From Methylobacterium terricola (GTDB lineage: Bacteria > Pseudomonadota > Alphaproteobacteria > Rhizobiales > Beijerinckiaceae): a stretch of DNA of 64,000 bases. Shown here piece by piece: positions 25,256 to 33,869 of the stretch. The notes beneath the pieces are model-generated. The model worked only from the letters and a program-made list of their open reading frames with translations, was not told the DNA's origin and ran no database searches. The position numbers and the translations under genes are program-made. How positions within the stretch are numbered: position 1 is the stretch's first letter; each line of letters opens with the position of its first letter. Location of the stretch: assembly GCF_006151805.1 (NCBI RefSeq), contig NZ_VDDA01000001.1:809794-873793 (forward strand). Direction: 5' to 3'.

Positions 25256-26133
25256 GTTCCGTCCCTCCCGTGCAGGCGCACCCAGGTGAGGCGGGTGGGC
25301 GAGTAGCCGGTCGCGGCGTGCAGGTCGTCGAAGGCGTGGCTGGCGGCGATCGCCGCGCGGGCGGCCTCCGCCTCCGGGTCGTCGGGCCGGTAGACGAATT
25401 CCCGGCCGTTGCGGCGCCAGCGCACCGGCTCGCCGGAGCGCGGTGCGATCAGCATCGCGATGGTCGGGAAAGCGGGACCGCCATGGGCGTGGAGGCGGTG
25501 GGCCGCGGCGTCGTCGTCAAACACGAGCCGCGTCAGTCCGCGTTCGCGCGCCTCCAGCACCCGCCGGGCCTGGCTGATATGATCGTCGAAGAAGCCGACC
25601 GCCCGGTCCGCCTCGAGCTGCGGCAGCCGCGCTGCCGACCAGTCGCCAGCATGGTAATGCGCGCGGGGATCGCGGTAGCGCAGGCCGGACAGGTCGGGGT
25701 CGAAGCAGAAGATCTCGGCCTGCGGGCAGGCTTGGCGCATCACCCAGGTGGTCAGCCCGCGAAACACCCCCGATTCAACGATGACCTCCGGGTTGAGCGC
25801 CCGCATCAGCACGTAGAGCTGCAGCGCACCGTTGAAGCCGTTGCCGCCGCGCTTCTGCGCCACCGGTGCCGAGGCGATCAGGTCCCAGAAGGTCGCGACC
25901 GCTCGTGCCGCGCCGCCCGGCAGGTGCAGGCCGGCCTGCGCGAGATCGTGGTCAAGGCGCGCGGCGGCGGCGGCGATCAACGCCTCGGTCTCGGGTCGAG
26001 AGAGCGGCCGGTGGTTCCAGTCCGACACCGCCGGGACGAGGTCGTAGCCGAGGCGGTCGAACAGGCGGCCGAGGAAACGGCGGCGCAGCCGCTCGAGGAG
26101 GGGGTGGGGACGGAGGGCGGCGCCGTGGGACAT
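25252..26133 (-). CDS. Putative class I SAM-dependent methyltransferase
   Basis: 293-residue protein with a Rossmann-like motif I, VIVESGVFRGLTTWVMRQA, followed by an acidic strand end (IFCFDPDLSG). Motif post-II includes VGFFDDHISQARRVLEA. This resembles CmcI/TylF-like sugar or small-molecule methyltransferases, but similarity is distant. Start chosen at ATG 26133, 17 nt after the ATPase stop; a longer frame overlaps the ATPase gene. Its stop overlaps the start of the binding-protein gene (ATGA). Its place in a glycosyltransferase/transporter operon suggests methylation of a sugar or of the transported compound. That is inference. Confidence 0.65.
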   Translation of the reverse strand: MSHGAALRPHPLLERLRRRFLGRLFDRLGYDLVPAVSDWNHRPLSRPETEALIAAAAARLDHDLAQAGLHLPGGAARAVATFWDLIASAPVAQKRGGNGFNGALQLYVLMRALNPEVIVESGVFRGLTTWVMRQACPQAEIFCFDPDLSGLRYRDPRAHYHAGDWSAARLPQLEADRAVGFFDDHISQARRVLEARERGLTRLVFDDDAAAHRLHAHGGPAFPTIAMLIAPRSGEPVRWRRNGREFVYRPDDPEAEAARAAIAASHAFDDLHAATGYSPTRLTWVRLHGRDGT

Positions 26134-26150
26134 CGTCAACTCGTCAAGGT

Positions 26151-28028
26151 TCAGGCCGCCTGGCCGATCGCCGGGTGCGAGACCCGGACGCAATGGCCGG
26201 GCTCGATCTCGGTCATGGCGCCGGCCGCCCCGCCGGCGAGGCGGAACGGTTCGGGCCAGCTCGCCGGGTCGGAGAAGCGGTCGCTCATCAGGAGCTTAAG
26301 GTCGAGGGGGTGGTCGAGGTCGGGCTCGGGCACGGCGGCGAGCAGCGCCCGCGTGTAGGGATGGGCGGGGTTGCGGAACAACGCGTCCTTCGGCGCTTCC
26401 TCGACGATGTAGCCCCGGCACATCACCGCGATCGTGTCGGCGATGTAGTCGACCACCGCGAGGTTGTGCGACACGAACAGGTAGGAGACGCCGAGGCTCG
26501 CCTGGAGATCCTTGAGCAGGTTGAGCACCTGGGCCTGGACCGACACGTCGAGGGCCGAGACCGGCTCGTCGCAGAGCAGCACCCGGGGCTTCAGGGCGAG
26601 CGCCCGGGCGATGCCGAGGCGCTGGCGCTGGCCGCCCGAGAAGGCATGGGGATAGCGGCGCAAGGACGACGCATCGAGCCCGACCATGTCGAGCAGCTCC
26701 TTTGCCCGCTCGTAGCGCTCGTCGGCGGTGCCGACGCCGTGGATGCGCAGGGGCTCGGTCAGCAATTCGTAGACCGTCATCCGCGGGTTGAGCGACGAGA
26801 ACGGGTCCTGGAACACGAACTGCACCGCGCGGCGGAAATCCTTCAGCTCGCGGTCCTTGAGGGCGAAGACGTCCCGGGGCCCGCGCCCCGACCCGTCGTC
26901 GAAGGTCACGGTGCCGGAATCGGGCCGCAGGGCCCGCATCACCACCTTCGAGAGCGTCGTCTTCCCGCAGCCCGATTCGCCGACGAGGCCGAGGGTGCGG
27001 CCCGGATGCAGGCTGAGCGAGACACCGTTGACGGCATTGATGGTGCGGGTCTTCCCCTTGAACCAGCCCGAGCGCAGGGTGAAGGACTTGCGCACCCCCT
27101 CGATGGCGAGCAGCGGCCCGGCCGGGTCGGGCCGGTGCGGCTCGCCGGCCTTGCGGGCGAGCACGGCGCTGCGCACCTCGCGGATCGGGGTCAGGCGCTC
27201 GCCGGGCTCCATGTGGAAGCGCGGCACCGCCCGCATCAGCGCCTTGAGGTAGGGGTGGCCGGGCCGGCGGAAGATGTCCTCGCGGGAGCCCGCTTCCATC
27301 ACCCGGCCGCGATACATCACCACGACGTCGTCGGCCATGTTGGCGACGACGCCGAGATCGTGGGTGATGAGCAGCATCGCCATGCCGGTCTCGGCCTGGA
27401 GGTCGCGCATCAGCTCCAGGATCTGGGCCTGGGTCGTGACATCGAGCGCCGTGGTCGGCTCGTCGGCGATGAGGAGCGCGGGCCGGGTGATCAGCGCCAT
27501 CGCGATCATCGCGCGCTGGCGCAGGCCCCCCGACAGCTCGAACGGATAGGTGACGAGGGCCCGCTTCGGATCGGGGAAGCCGACGCGGTCGAACACCTCG
27601 ACCGCCCGGGCCTTGCCGGCGTCGGCCGAGACGTCGGCATGCAGGCGCAACGCCTCGGTGACCTGGTCGCCGACGGTGTGGAGCGGCGACAGCGAGGTCA
27701 TCGGCTCCTGGAAGATCATCGCGATCCGCCCGCCGCGCAAACTCTGCATCCGCGACGACTCGGGTCTCAAGCCCGCGATGTCGGTGCCCCCGGCGGGACC
27801 GCCGGGATCGGCGAGGCGAATGGAGCCGCCGGTGATCCGGGCGACCTTGGGCAGGATCTGCAGCACGGCTTGCGCCGTGACCGACTTGCCCGACCCCGAC
27901 TCGCCGACGAGCGCCACGGTGCGGCCCGCCGGCACGTCGAGGGACAGGCCGTCGACCGCCCGGAACGAGCCGGCATCGGTCGTGAAATCGACCGTCAGGT
28001 CGCGGATCGACAGGAGCGGTGCCGTCAT
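26151..28028 (-). CDS. Fused dipeptide/oligopeptide-type ABC transporter ATP-binding protein (DppD-DppF fusion)
   Basis: 625-residue protein with two complete ATPase domains. Domain 1 has Walker [10 protein letters not shown], signature LSGGLRQR and Walker [13 protein letters not shown]. Domain 2 has [18 protein letters not shown] and [13 protein letters not shown] single fused polypeptide replacing separate DppD and DppF subunits is common in alphaproteobacteria. It energises the permeases at 20998-23186. Its ATG overlaps the stop of the upstream glycosyltransferase-deacetylase gene (ATGA), which links the importer to the glycan genes in one transcript. Confidence 0.94.
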   Translation of the reverse strand: MTAPLLSIRDLTVDFTTDAGSFRAVDGLSLDVPAGRTVALVGESGSGKSVTAQAVLQILPKVARITGGSIRLADPGGPAGGTDIAGLRPESSRMQSLRGGRIAMIFQEPMTSLSPLHTVGDQVTEALRLHADVSADAGKARAVEVFDRVGFPDPKRALVTYPFELSGGLRQRAMIAMALITRPALLIADEPTTALDVTTQAQILELMRDLQAETGMAMLLITHDLGVVANMADDVVVMYRGRVMEAGSREDIFRRPGHPYLKALMRAVPRFHMEPGERLTPIREVRSAVLARKAGEPHRPDPAGPLLAIEGVRKSFTLRSGWFKGKTRTINAVNGVSLSLHPGRTLGLVGESGCGKTTLSKVVMRALRPDSGTVTFDDGSGRGPRDVFALKDRELKDFRRAVQFVFQDPFSSLNPRMTVYELLTEPLRIHGVGTADERYERAKELLDMVGLDASSLRRYPHAFSGGQRQRLGIARALALKPRVLLCDEPVSALDVSVQAQVLNLLKDLQASLGVSYLFVSHNLAVVDYIADTIAVMCRGYIVEEAPKDALFRNPAHPYTRALLAAVPEPDLDHPLDLKLLMSDRFSDPASWPEPFRLAGGAAGAMTEIEPGHCVRVSHPAIGQAA

Positions 28029-30025
28029 CCTGATGCCGTGCTGTCCTCTCGGGGCGGGGGCGTCCCCGGATCACCGCGGAAGATAGGGCTCGGTTGTGAC
28101 ACGGGCGACGCCGTGGGCGCAAACAAAGCGGCGGCGCGCGATAGGTTCGCCCCGCGGCCTTTCGCAGCGCACGCCGCGAGATGGTCGAGGAGGCGGGCGC
28201 AGAAGGCCCAGGTCGCCTCGTCCTGCACGAGGTGATGGGTGAGCAGCCCGACCGTGCCGTCCTGCGCGACCGCCCGGGCCGCCCGGTCGATGATCCAGGC
28301 CGGATCGGCGAGCTTGGCCCCGGCGCGCCAGGCGATCGGATCGACCGCGGCATGGACCTGGATCAGGCCGGGCACCGGTGCGACCGGCGCGGCGGCCGAG
28401 AGGCCGCGATAGCCGAGAGCCGGCAGGCTCCCGGGCAGGCTGGGGTCGAGGCGGTTCCAGGGCGGCACCAGCACCGGCAGCAGGCGGGGCCCGAGGCGGG
28501 CGCGGGCGAGCGCCAGGGCCTCCGTGGCGTCGGCGCGCAGCGCGTCGAGGGGGCGATGCGGGCCGAACTCGGCCTTCTTCGCCGCCGGTGGGGCATGGTT
28601 GGCGTGGGCAAGGCCGTGAACGAGCAGGTCCACCCCCGCCTCGTCGGCGAGGCGCGCCGCCAGCGACGGTTCGGCCCGGGCCGGCACGGCGGCGAGGGCC
28701 ACCGGCCAGCCGCTCCGGCGCGCCAGGGCGAGCAGGCGGTCGAGGGCGGGGGTGTGGGCGACCGCGTCGTCGTCGCGCCACCAGAACGCGACTGTGCGGC
28801 CGGCATCGGCGGCGCGAGCGAGGGCGTCGGTGAGGGGGGCGAGGTCGAGGGCGGGGTGGAGGGCGGGCCTTCCCCCCTCTTCCGGGTGGGAGAGGAGGGA
28901 AGGCGCGCGCAGCATCGCCTCCACGATCGCCACGCTCCGCCGCGCCCCGTCGCGGCCGATGGCGTGGGGCGCCCCGGGTGCGGGGGCAGCGAGGACCGCC
29001 GCAGCCAGGCTCTCGGGCGTCAGCGCGTCTTCCGGCAGCACCCTGGCGAGGCCGTGGGCCGCCAGGGTGTCGGCGCGCAGGCGCTGCTCGGTCTCGTGGC
29101 CGGCCTCGAACGGAACCAGCACCGACGCGCAGCCGCTCGAGAGCAGGTCCAGAACCGTGTTGTAGCCGGCCTGGCTCACCGACAGGGCGGCGCCCGCGAG
29201 GAGCGCGCGGAAATCCGGCCGGGCCCGCTCGACGACGGCGTTCGCGGGCGCCGCCTCGACCAGGCGCGCGAAGGCGGGGTCCGGCACGGCGCCACCGACG
29301 AGGATGCGCCAGGACAGGCCGGGGGTCAGCGCTGCCGCCGCGACCGCCGCTTCCTGGAGCGGCAACCCGGCGGCGCTGGAGCCGCCCGAGACCACGATGC
29401 CGACGCGGGATTCGGCCGGTGCGGGCGCCGCCTCGGCCTCGTCGACGTAGCCGGTGTAGCGCAGGCGCGGGGCCAGGGAGGCGTCGGCCGGCCAGGAGGC
29501 GTCGAGGGGCAGGAAGGCCGGATCGCCGTGGACCAGCACGGCGTCGTAGGCGGCAAGCCGGGCGTGGGTGGCGGCGATCCGCTCCGGGCGGCTCGGGGTC
29601 GCCAGGATGTCGCGGATCGAGGCGAGCAGCAGGGGGCGGGGCGAGGCCGCCCGGACCGCCTCGGCGAGGGCCTCGAATTCCGGGCTCAGCACCCGGCGAC
29701 CGAAGGGCCAGAGCTCGGTGATCACCACGTCCGGCCGGCCGTCGGCGAAGGCGCCGAGCAGGGCTTCGCGGCGGGCCGCCAGGCGCTCGGCCGTGACCGG
29801 CGTGCCCTCGGGGTCGAGGAGCGCCGTGAAGGCGGTGCCGGTGATGCGCACCGGCGGCAGTTGCACCAGCCGGATGCCGTCGAGGCGAGGCCGGGCGATC
29901 GGCATCCCGCCGGAGACCAGGGTGACGGCGTGGCCCGCCCGCGCGAAGGCACGCGCCAGGGATGCCGCCCGGGTGAGGTGGCCCGCCCCGAGGAGGTGGG
30001 TGACACTGATGAGGATCCGGCTCAT
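28025..30025 (-). CDS. Fusion: GT-B glycosyltransferase (MurG/GT28-like) + NodB-like polysaccharide deacetylase
   Basis: 666-residue two-domain protein. Residues 1 to about 370 form a GT-B glycosyltransferase. It has an N-terminal sugar-acceptor lobe (ISVTHLLGAGHLTRAASLA) and a C-terminal donor lobe with VSGGSSAAGLP, LSVSQAGYNTVLDLL and PFEAGHETEQ. Residues about 395-640 resemble the polysaccharide deacetylase fold: AFWWRDDD supplies the metal Asp, HGLAHANH the His pair, then PPWNR and a late LLTHH. The linker (residues 375-386) is encoded by a palindromic sequence at 28869-28902. Start ATG 30025 overlaps the stop of the upstream GT4 gene. It probably adds a sugar and removes an N-acetyl or similar group from the same glycan, by inference. 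Confidence 0.85.
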   Translation of the reverse strand: MSRILISVTHLLGAGHLTRAASLARAFARAGHAVTLVSGGMPIARPRLDGIRLVQLPPVRITGTAFTALLDPEGTPVTAERLAARREALLGAFADGRPDVVITELWPFGRRVLSPEFEALAEAVRAASPRPLLLASIRDILATPSRPERIAATHARLAAYDAVLVHGDPAFLPLDASWPADASLAPRLRYTGYVDEAEAAPAPAESRVGIVVSGGSSAAGLPLQEAAVAAAALTPGLSWRILVGGAVPDPAFARLVEAAPANAVVERARPDFRALLAGAALSVSQAGYNTVLDLLSSGCASVLVPFEAGHETEQRLRADTLAAHGLARVLPEDALTPESLAAAVLAAPAPGAPHAIGRDGARRSVAIVEAMLRAPSLLSHPEEGGRPALHPALDLAPLTDALARAADAGRTVAFWWRDDDAVAHTPALDRLLALARRSGWPVALAAVPARAEPSLAARLADEAGVDLLVHGLAHANHAPPAAKKAEFGPHRPLDALRADATEALALARARLGPRLLPVLVPPWNRLDPSLPGSLPALGYRGLSAAAPVAPVPGLIQVHAAVDPIAWRAGAKLADPAWIIDRAARAVAQDGTVGLLTHHLVQDEATWAFCARLLDHLAACAAKGRGANLSRAAALFAPTASPVSQPSPIFRGDPGTPPPREDSTASG
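28869..28902. repeat. Imperfect palindrome inside the interdomain linker of the fusion gene
   Basis: Arms CTTCCCCCCTCTTCC / GGGAGAGGAGGGAAG (13 of 15 pairs) with a 4-nt loop. Composition resembles the long repeat family at 25041, 52322 and 61400, but it is only the tip of such an element. It encodes HPEEGG-type linker sequence. Confidence 0.45.
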
Positions 30026-31119
30026 CCGCGACGCTCGCGCAGAATGGCCCCGAGCCTCGCGCGCAGGATCGCGGCGGCACCGTCGAGGCCGCGCTCGGTG
30101 CGGGCGAAGGCGAGCGCCGCCTCGCGCATCGCCGCGAGACGGTCGGGCGCCGCGGCGAGATCGCGGATCGCGGCCGCCATCGCGGCGGCGTCGCCGGGCG
30201 GCGTCACCCGGCCGGTCGCGCAATCCCGAACCACGTCCGGCACGCCGCCATAGCCGCCGGCGACCACCGGGCAGCCATGGGCCTGCGCCTCCAGCACCGC
30301 CATGCCGTAAGCCTCGTTGACGGCGGGCCAGACCAGGAGGTCGGCGGCGGCGTAGAGCGCCGAGAGTCCGGCGGCGGCCACGGCGCCGTGGCGGCGGATG
30401 CGGGTCCCGAAGGGCGCCAGCCGGGCCGCCACGTCGGCCGCGGCCGGACCGTCGCCGGCGACGTCGAGGGTCCAGGGCCGGTCGCCGAGTTGCGCCAGCA
30501 CCTCCGCGAGGAGGCGGTAGGAGGCGAGCTTGTCGCCCTCGCGCATCATCGCGACGGCGAGGAGACGTAGAGCGCCGGGCGCACGCTCGGCCTCGGTCAG
30601 CGGCCAATCCGCGGAATCGAGGAACGGCGGCAGGTCGGCCAGCACCTGACCTGCCGGCCGCGCCGCCTCCAGGGCCGGCCTGTCGCGGCGGTTCATCACC
30701 AGGATCAGGGTGGCGGCATCGAGCGCCGCCTCGGCGCCGGCATGGCCCAGGGCGTGGGGACCCTGCGCCCGCTTGCCCGCCCGCGAGCCTTCCACCACTA
30801 CGTAGGGGATGCCGAGGGCCCGCGACACCGCCGGGCCGATCCAGTCCGGCGCCTTGTAGTAGACGTGATAGGTGAACCACAGGACCGGTGGATCGGCGCG
30901 ATACCGCGCGATCAGCCGCTCGGCCTGTTCAAGCGATTCCGCCCGTAATCCCGGATGGCGCGCCCCGTCCGGATCGCGGGTGCGCAAGGTGCTGGCGACC
31001 TCCGGGGCGAAGCCCGCCGCCGCCAGCGCCCGCAGGAGCAGCCGCGCCATCGTGCGCTCGCCGGAGGGGACCGGGTGTTCCGGGTCCTTCAGCGGCGCGT
31101 AGAAGGCGACGCGGCTCAT
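30022..31119 (-). CDS. Glycosyltransferase family 4-like
   Basis: 365-residue GT-B glycosyltransferase. The C-terminal donor-binding lobe holds LLAVAMMREGDKLASYRLL, DVAGDGP, and the EX7E-type motif NEAYGMAVLEAQAHGCPVVA. A Rossmann lobe with FTYHVYYKAPDWIGP lies at the N-terminal side. Start ATG 31119 overlaps the stop of the preceding GT4 gene (ATGA) and its stop overlaps the next start. Donor and acceptor unknown. Soluble or peripheral inner-membrane location expected. Confidence 0.85.
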   Translation of the reverse strand: MSRVAFYAPLKDPEHPVPSGERTMARLLLRALAAAGFAPEVASTLRTRDPDGARHPGLRAESLEQAERLIARYRADPPVLWFTYHVYYKAPDWIGPAVSRALGIPYVVVEGSRAGKRAQGPHALGHAGAEAALDAATLILVMNRRDRPALEAARPAGQVLADLPPFLDSADWPLTEAERAPGALRLLAVAMMREGDKLASYRLLAEVLAQLGDRPWTLDVAGDGPAAADVAARLAPFGTRIRRHGAVAAAGLSALYAAADLLVWPAVNEAYGMAVLEAQAHGCPVVAGGYGGVPDVVRDCATGRVTPPGDAAAMAAAIRDLAAAPDRLAAMREAALAFARTERGLDGAAAILRARLGAILRERRG

Positions 31120-32360
31120 CGCCGGGCCGCCTCCGTCAACAGGCGCGCGACCGTGTCGAACCCGGCCTCGGCCCCGAACTCCGCCCGCAGGCGGGCGAGC
31201 GCCGCCGCGCCGAGGCGGGCCCGCTCGGCCGGATCGCGGGCGAGCAGGTTGAGGGCGTTCGAGAGCGCCCCCCAATCTCCCGGCGGCACCAGCCGGCCCT
31301 CGATCCCGTCGCGCAGGAATTCCGGGATGCCGGCGAAGTCGGTGGCCACCACCGCGAGCCCCTGCGAAGCCGCCTCCATGATGACGTTGGGCAGCCCGTC
31401 GCGGTCGCCCGACGGGGCGCGCTTCGAGGGCAGCACGAACAGGTCGGCCTCGCGCAGCAGCGCCACCACCTCGGGCTGCGGCTTCGCGCCGAGGAAGATC
31501 ACCCGCGGCGCCAGGCCGAGCGACGCGGCCTTGGCTTGCAGGGCGCTCAGGTCCTCGCCGCCGCCGACATGGGCCAGGCGCCAGTGCAGGTCCGGCGGCA
31601 GGGCGGCGAGCGCGTCGAGGAGGTCGTCGAAGCCCTTCTTCGCCACCGCCCGGCCGACGGTCACGATGCGCAGGGGATCGGCCGGGTCAGAACCGTCCCG
31701 GGGCGGACGGGATTCGGGCGGAGCGGGAAACCGCGACAGGTCGAGGCCGTGATAGACGAGCGACACCCGCCCCGGATCGCGCGAGACCTCGCGCAGCCGC
31801 GCCGCGCCCGCCGCCGTGCAGGTCACCGCGAAGGCGAGGCGCGCATCGTCGAGCTTCTCCGCCAGCTCCCAGTCCGGCGTCGTCCAGATGTCCTTGGCAT
31901 GGGCCGAGGCGCTCCAGCTCCGCCCGGTCAGCAGCGCGGCGTACCGCGCCACCGAGGCCGGGGTGTGCAGGTAGTGGACGTGGATGTGGTCCGTGTCGGT
32001 GGGCAGCTCGCGGGCGAGCACCAGGGCCTGGCCGAGGCGCCGGCCGCGATTGGCGGTGAAATCGCGGGCGAGGTCCCGGCGGACGAGCGTCAGCAGGGAC
32101 CACAGGCCGGGCCGGCGCAGGGCCGCGAGGGCGCCGCGCAGCACCCGCCACGGCGCCTGGTGGAGATATTCCGGCAGGTAGGCGACGGGGGCGCGGATCT
32201 GTCGGTGCATCGGATGCACGGCGCCGTCATGCGGCCGGCGCAGCGACCAGATCGCCAGGGCGAGGCCGCGGGCCTCGAGACCGAGCAGTTCCTGCGCGAT
32301 GAAGGTCTCGGACAGGCGCGGATAGCCCTTGACGAGGACGGCGATGCGGAGCGGAGGCAT
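31116..32360 (-). CDS. Glycosyltransferase family 4 (WcaL/colanic-acid type)
   Basis: 414-residue GT4 retaining glycosyltransferase. N-terminal LVKGYPRLSETFIAQELLGL is characteristic of colanic-acid-type transferases. The middle HIHVHYLHTPASVARY and the donor lobe VGRAVAKKGFDDLLDAL, then GLPNVIMEAASQGLAVVATD, are also clear. It follows the MurG-like gene by 12 nt and its stop overlaps the start of the next transferase (ATGA). It probably extends a lipid-linked or extracellular saccharide; the sugar is unknown. Confidence 0.9.
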   Translation of the reverse strand: MPPLRIAVLVKGYPRLSETFIAQELLGLEARGLALAIWSLRRPHDGAVHPMHRQIRAPVAYLPEYLHQAPWRVLRGALAALRRPGLWSLLTLVRRDLARDFTANRGRRLGQALVLARELPTDTDHIHVHYLHTPASVARYAALLTGRSWSASAHAKDIWTTPDWELAEKLDDARLAFAVTCTAAGAARLREVSRDPGRVSLVYHGLDLSRFPAPPESRPPRDGSDPADPLRIVTVGRAVAKKGFDDLLDALAALPPDLHWRLAHVGGGEDLSALQAKAASLGLAPRVIFLGAKPQPEVVALLREADLFVLPSKRAPSGDRDGLPNVIMEAASQGLAVVATDFAGIPEFLRDGIEGRLVPPGDWGALSNALNLLARDPAERARLGAAALARLRAEFGAEAGFDTVARLLTEAARR

Positions 32361-32372
32361 GGGAATGTCGGG

Positions 32373-33575
32373 TTACTCGGCGGCCACGCAGGCGGCGGCG
32401 TCGGGGACGGCGAGCCGCCGGATCGCCGGCAGGCCGTCGAGGAGGCCGGGGATCGGCCGGGCCGAGGGCGGCGGCCGGTGGGGCAGGGCGGCGAGCGCCG
32501 CGGCCATGCGGGCGGTCTCGGTCCCGGCGGCCCCAGGCTCGATCACCCCGACGAGGCCGAGCCGGGCGGCGGCGCGGGCGCGGATCAGCTGCTCGCGCCG
32601 CGGCCGCACCCGCGGCAGGATCAGGGCCGGGCGGTCGAAGGACAGGATCTCGCAGAAGGTGTTGTAGCCCCCCATCGCCACCACGCCGGCGGCCCGGCGC
32701 ATCAGCCGCTCGAGCCGGGCGTCGAATCCGAGGGAGGCGAGGCGCGGATGCGCGGCGATGCGGGCGCTCAGCGCCGCCTGCTCGGCCGCCGGAAAGAACG
32801 GCCCGAACACCACCAGCGCCCGGTGCTCGATCGGCTGCGCCTCGTAGGCGTTCACCACCGCCTCGACGAGCTCGACCCCGTCGCCGCCGCCGCCCGGGGT
32901 GACGAGGAGGAACGGCTCCTCCGCCGCATCGTCCTCCTCCGCCGCCTCGGGCGCCTCGCGCCGCAGGTAGCCGGTATAGGTCAGGCGATCGGCGACACCC
33001 GCCGGCAGCGTCAGCCCGTCGAGAGGGGCGTAGATCGCCTGGAGGCCGTAGACCCAGAGCGCATCGTAGAGCGGCAGCACCGCCAGCGCGCCCTTGCGCT
33101 CCCATTCCGGCGCCAGCAGGTCCGGGTCGTCGAGGACGTCGCGCAGGCCGAGCACCAGCCGGCAGCCGTGGGCCTTGAGCCGGTGGAGGGTCGGCAGCAC
33201 CTCGCCGTGGAAGCCCGCCGGCTCCTTGTCGACCAGGAACAGGTCGGGGTCGAAGCGGTCGGCGACGTGGCGGATCAGGGCGGCCCGGGTCGCCACCACC
33301 TCGTCGAGATGGTGGCCGGCGCCGAGGCTCTGGTACTCGCCGCTGGCGAGCTTGGTCACGCCGGGCAGGCGCCGGCAGGTCACCCCGGGGGCGAAGCGGA
33401 AGGCGTGGCTCACCGGCGAGCCGGACAGGATCACCACCCGCCGCTCCGGCGCCTCCGCCACCAGGGCATGGGCGATCGCTCGCGCCCGGCGCAGATGGCC
33501 GAGCCCGAACGTGTCGTGCGAGTAGATCAGCACCCGCTGCGGAGATCCGCCGGGCCCGGGGGTGGGGAACGTCAT
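32373..33575 (-). CDS. MurG-like (GT28-type) glycosyltransferase family protein
   Basis: 400-residue GT-B protein and first gene of the ten-gene minus-strand unit. N-terminal VLIYSHDTFGLGHLRRARAI is typical of the bacterial glycosyltransferase family that resembles MurG and UDP-glucuronosyltransferases. The donor lobe has LLVTPGGGGDGVELVEAV and AGVVAMGGYNTFCEILSFD. It is related to the N-terminal half of the fusion protein at 28025-30025, so the operon has two transferases of this class and two GT4 enzymes. Start ATG 33575 is the only good candidate. The upstream 294 nt contain two hairpins shared with the divergent amidohydrolase gene. Confidence 0.87.
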   Translation of the reverse strand: MTFPTPGPGGSPQRVLIYSHDTFGLGHLRRARAIAHALVAEAPERRVVILSGSPVSHAFRFAPGVTCRRLPGVTKLASGEYQSLGAGHHLDEVVATRAALIRHVADRFDPDLFLVDKEPAGFHGEVLPTLHRLKAHGCRLVLGLRDVLDDPDLLAPEWERKGALAVLPLYDALWVYGLQAIYAPLDGLTLPAGVADRLTYTGYLRREAPEAAEEDDAAEEPFLLVTPGGGGDGVELVEAVVNAYEAQPIEHRALVVFGPFFPAAEQAALSARIAAHPRLASLGFDARLERLMRRAAGVVAMGGYNTFCEILSFDRPALILPRVRPRREQLIRARAAARLGLVGVIEPGAAGTETARMAAALAALPHRPPPSARPIPGLLDGLPAIRRLAVPDAAACVAAE

Positions 33576-33683
33576 CCGGACGAGACTTCATCCCGCGCGG
33601 ACGCGGCTGTCCGGGGAGACAGGCAGGCCCGTGCGGACACGGCGGGCCGGAAGCGGCTCAACGGTATCGGCATCGGGTGCGGA

Positions 33684-33808
33684 CCTCCCGGGCGCGGGAG
33701 GCCAGACTAGCGCATCCGCCCCCGCCCCGGCTACCCGGCCGGCCGCACTTATGGCCAGGCTTGTGAGGGCGAGCCCGCATCGGCCCGACCGGCAGCCGGG
33801 TCGGGCCG
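33684..33808. promoter_or_regulatory. Two hairpins in the divergent region between the glycan operon and the amidohydrolase gene
   Basis: CCTCCCG / CGGGAGG with a 4-nt loop at 33684-33701, and CGGCCCGACC / GGTCGGGCCG with an 8-nt loop at 33781-33808. The 294-nt region (33576-33869) holds no gene and must contain promoters for both directions. Confidence 0.35.
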
Positions 33809-33869
33809 TCGTTGGCGGCGCATTTGCTTGGCGGGGCCCGCGTCTTGTGACCGTCAGTGAGTCCCGATC

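Noticed and set aside
20998..28028. Importer as a microcin C-like (Yej) uptake system
   Set aside because: The large periplasmic loops recall the Yej permeases, but the linked genes are glycan enzymes and no peptide-nucleotide processing gene is present.
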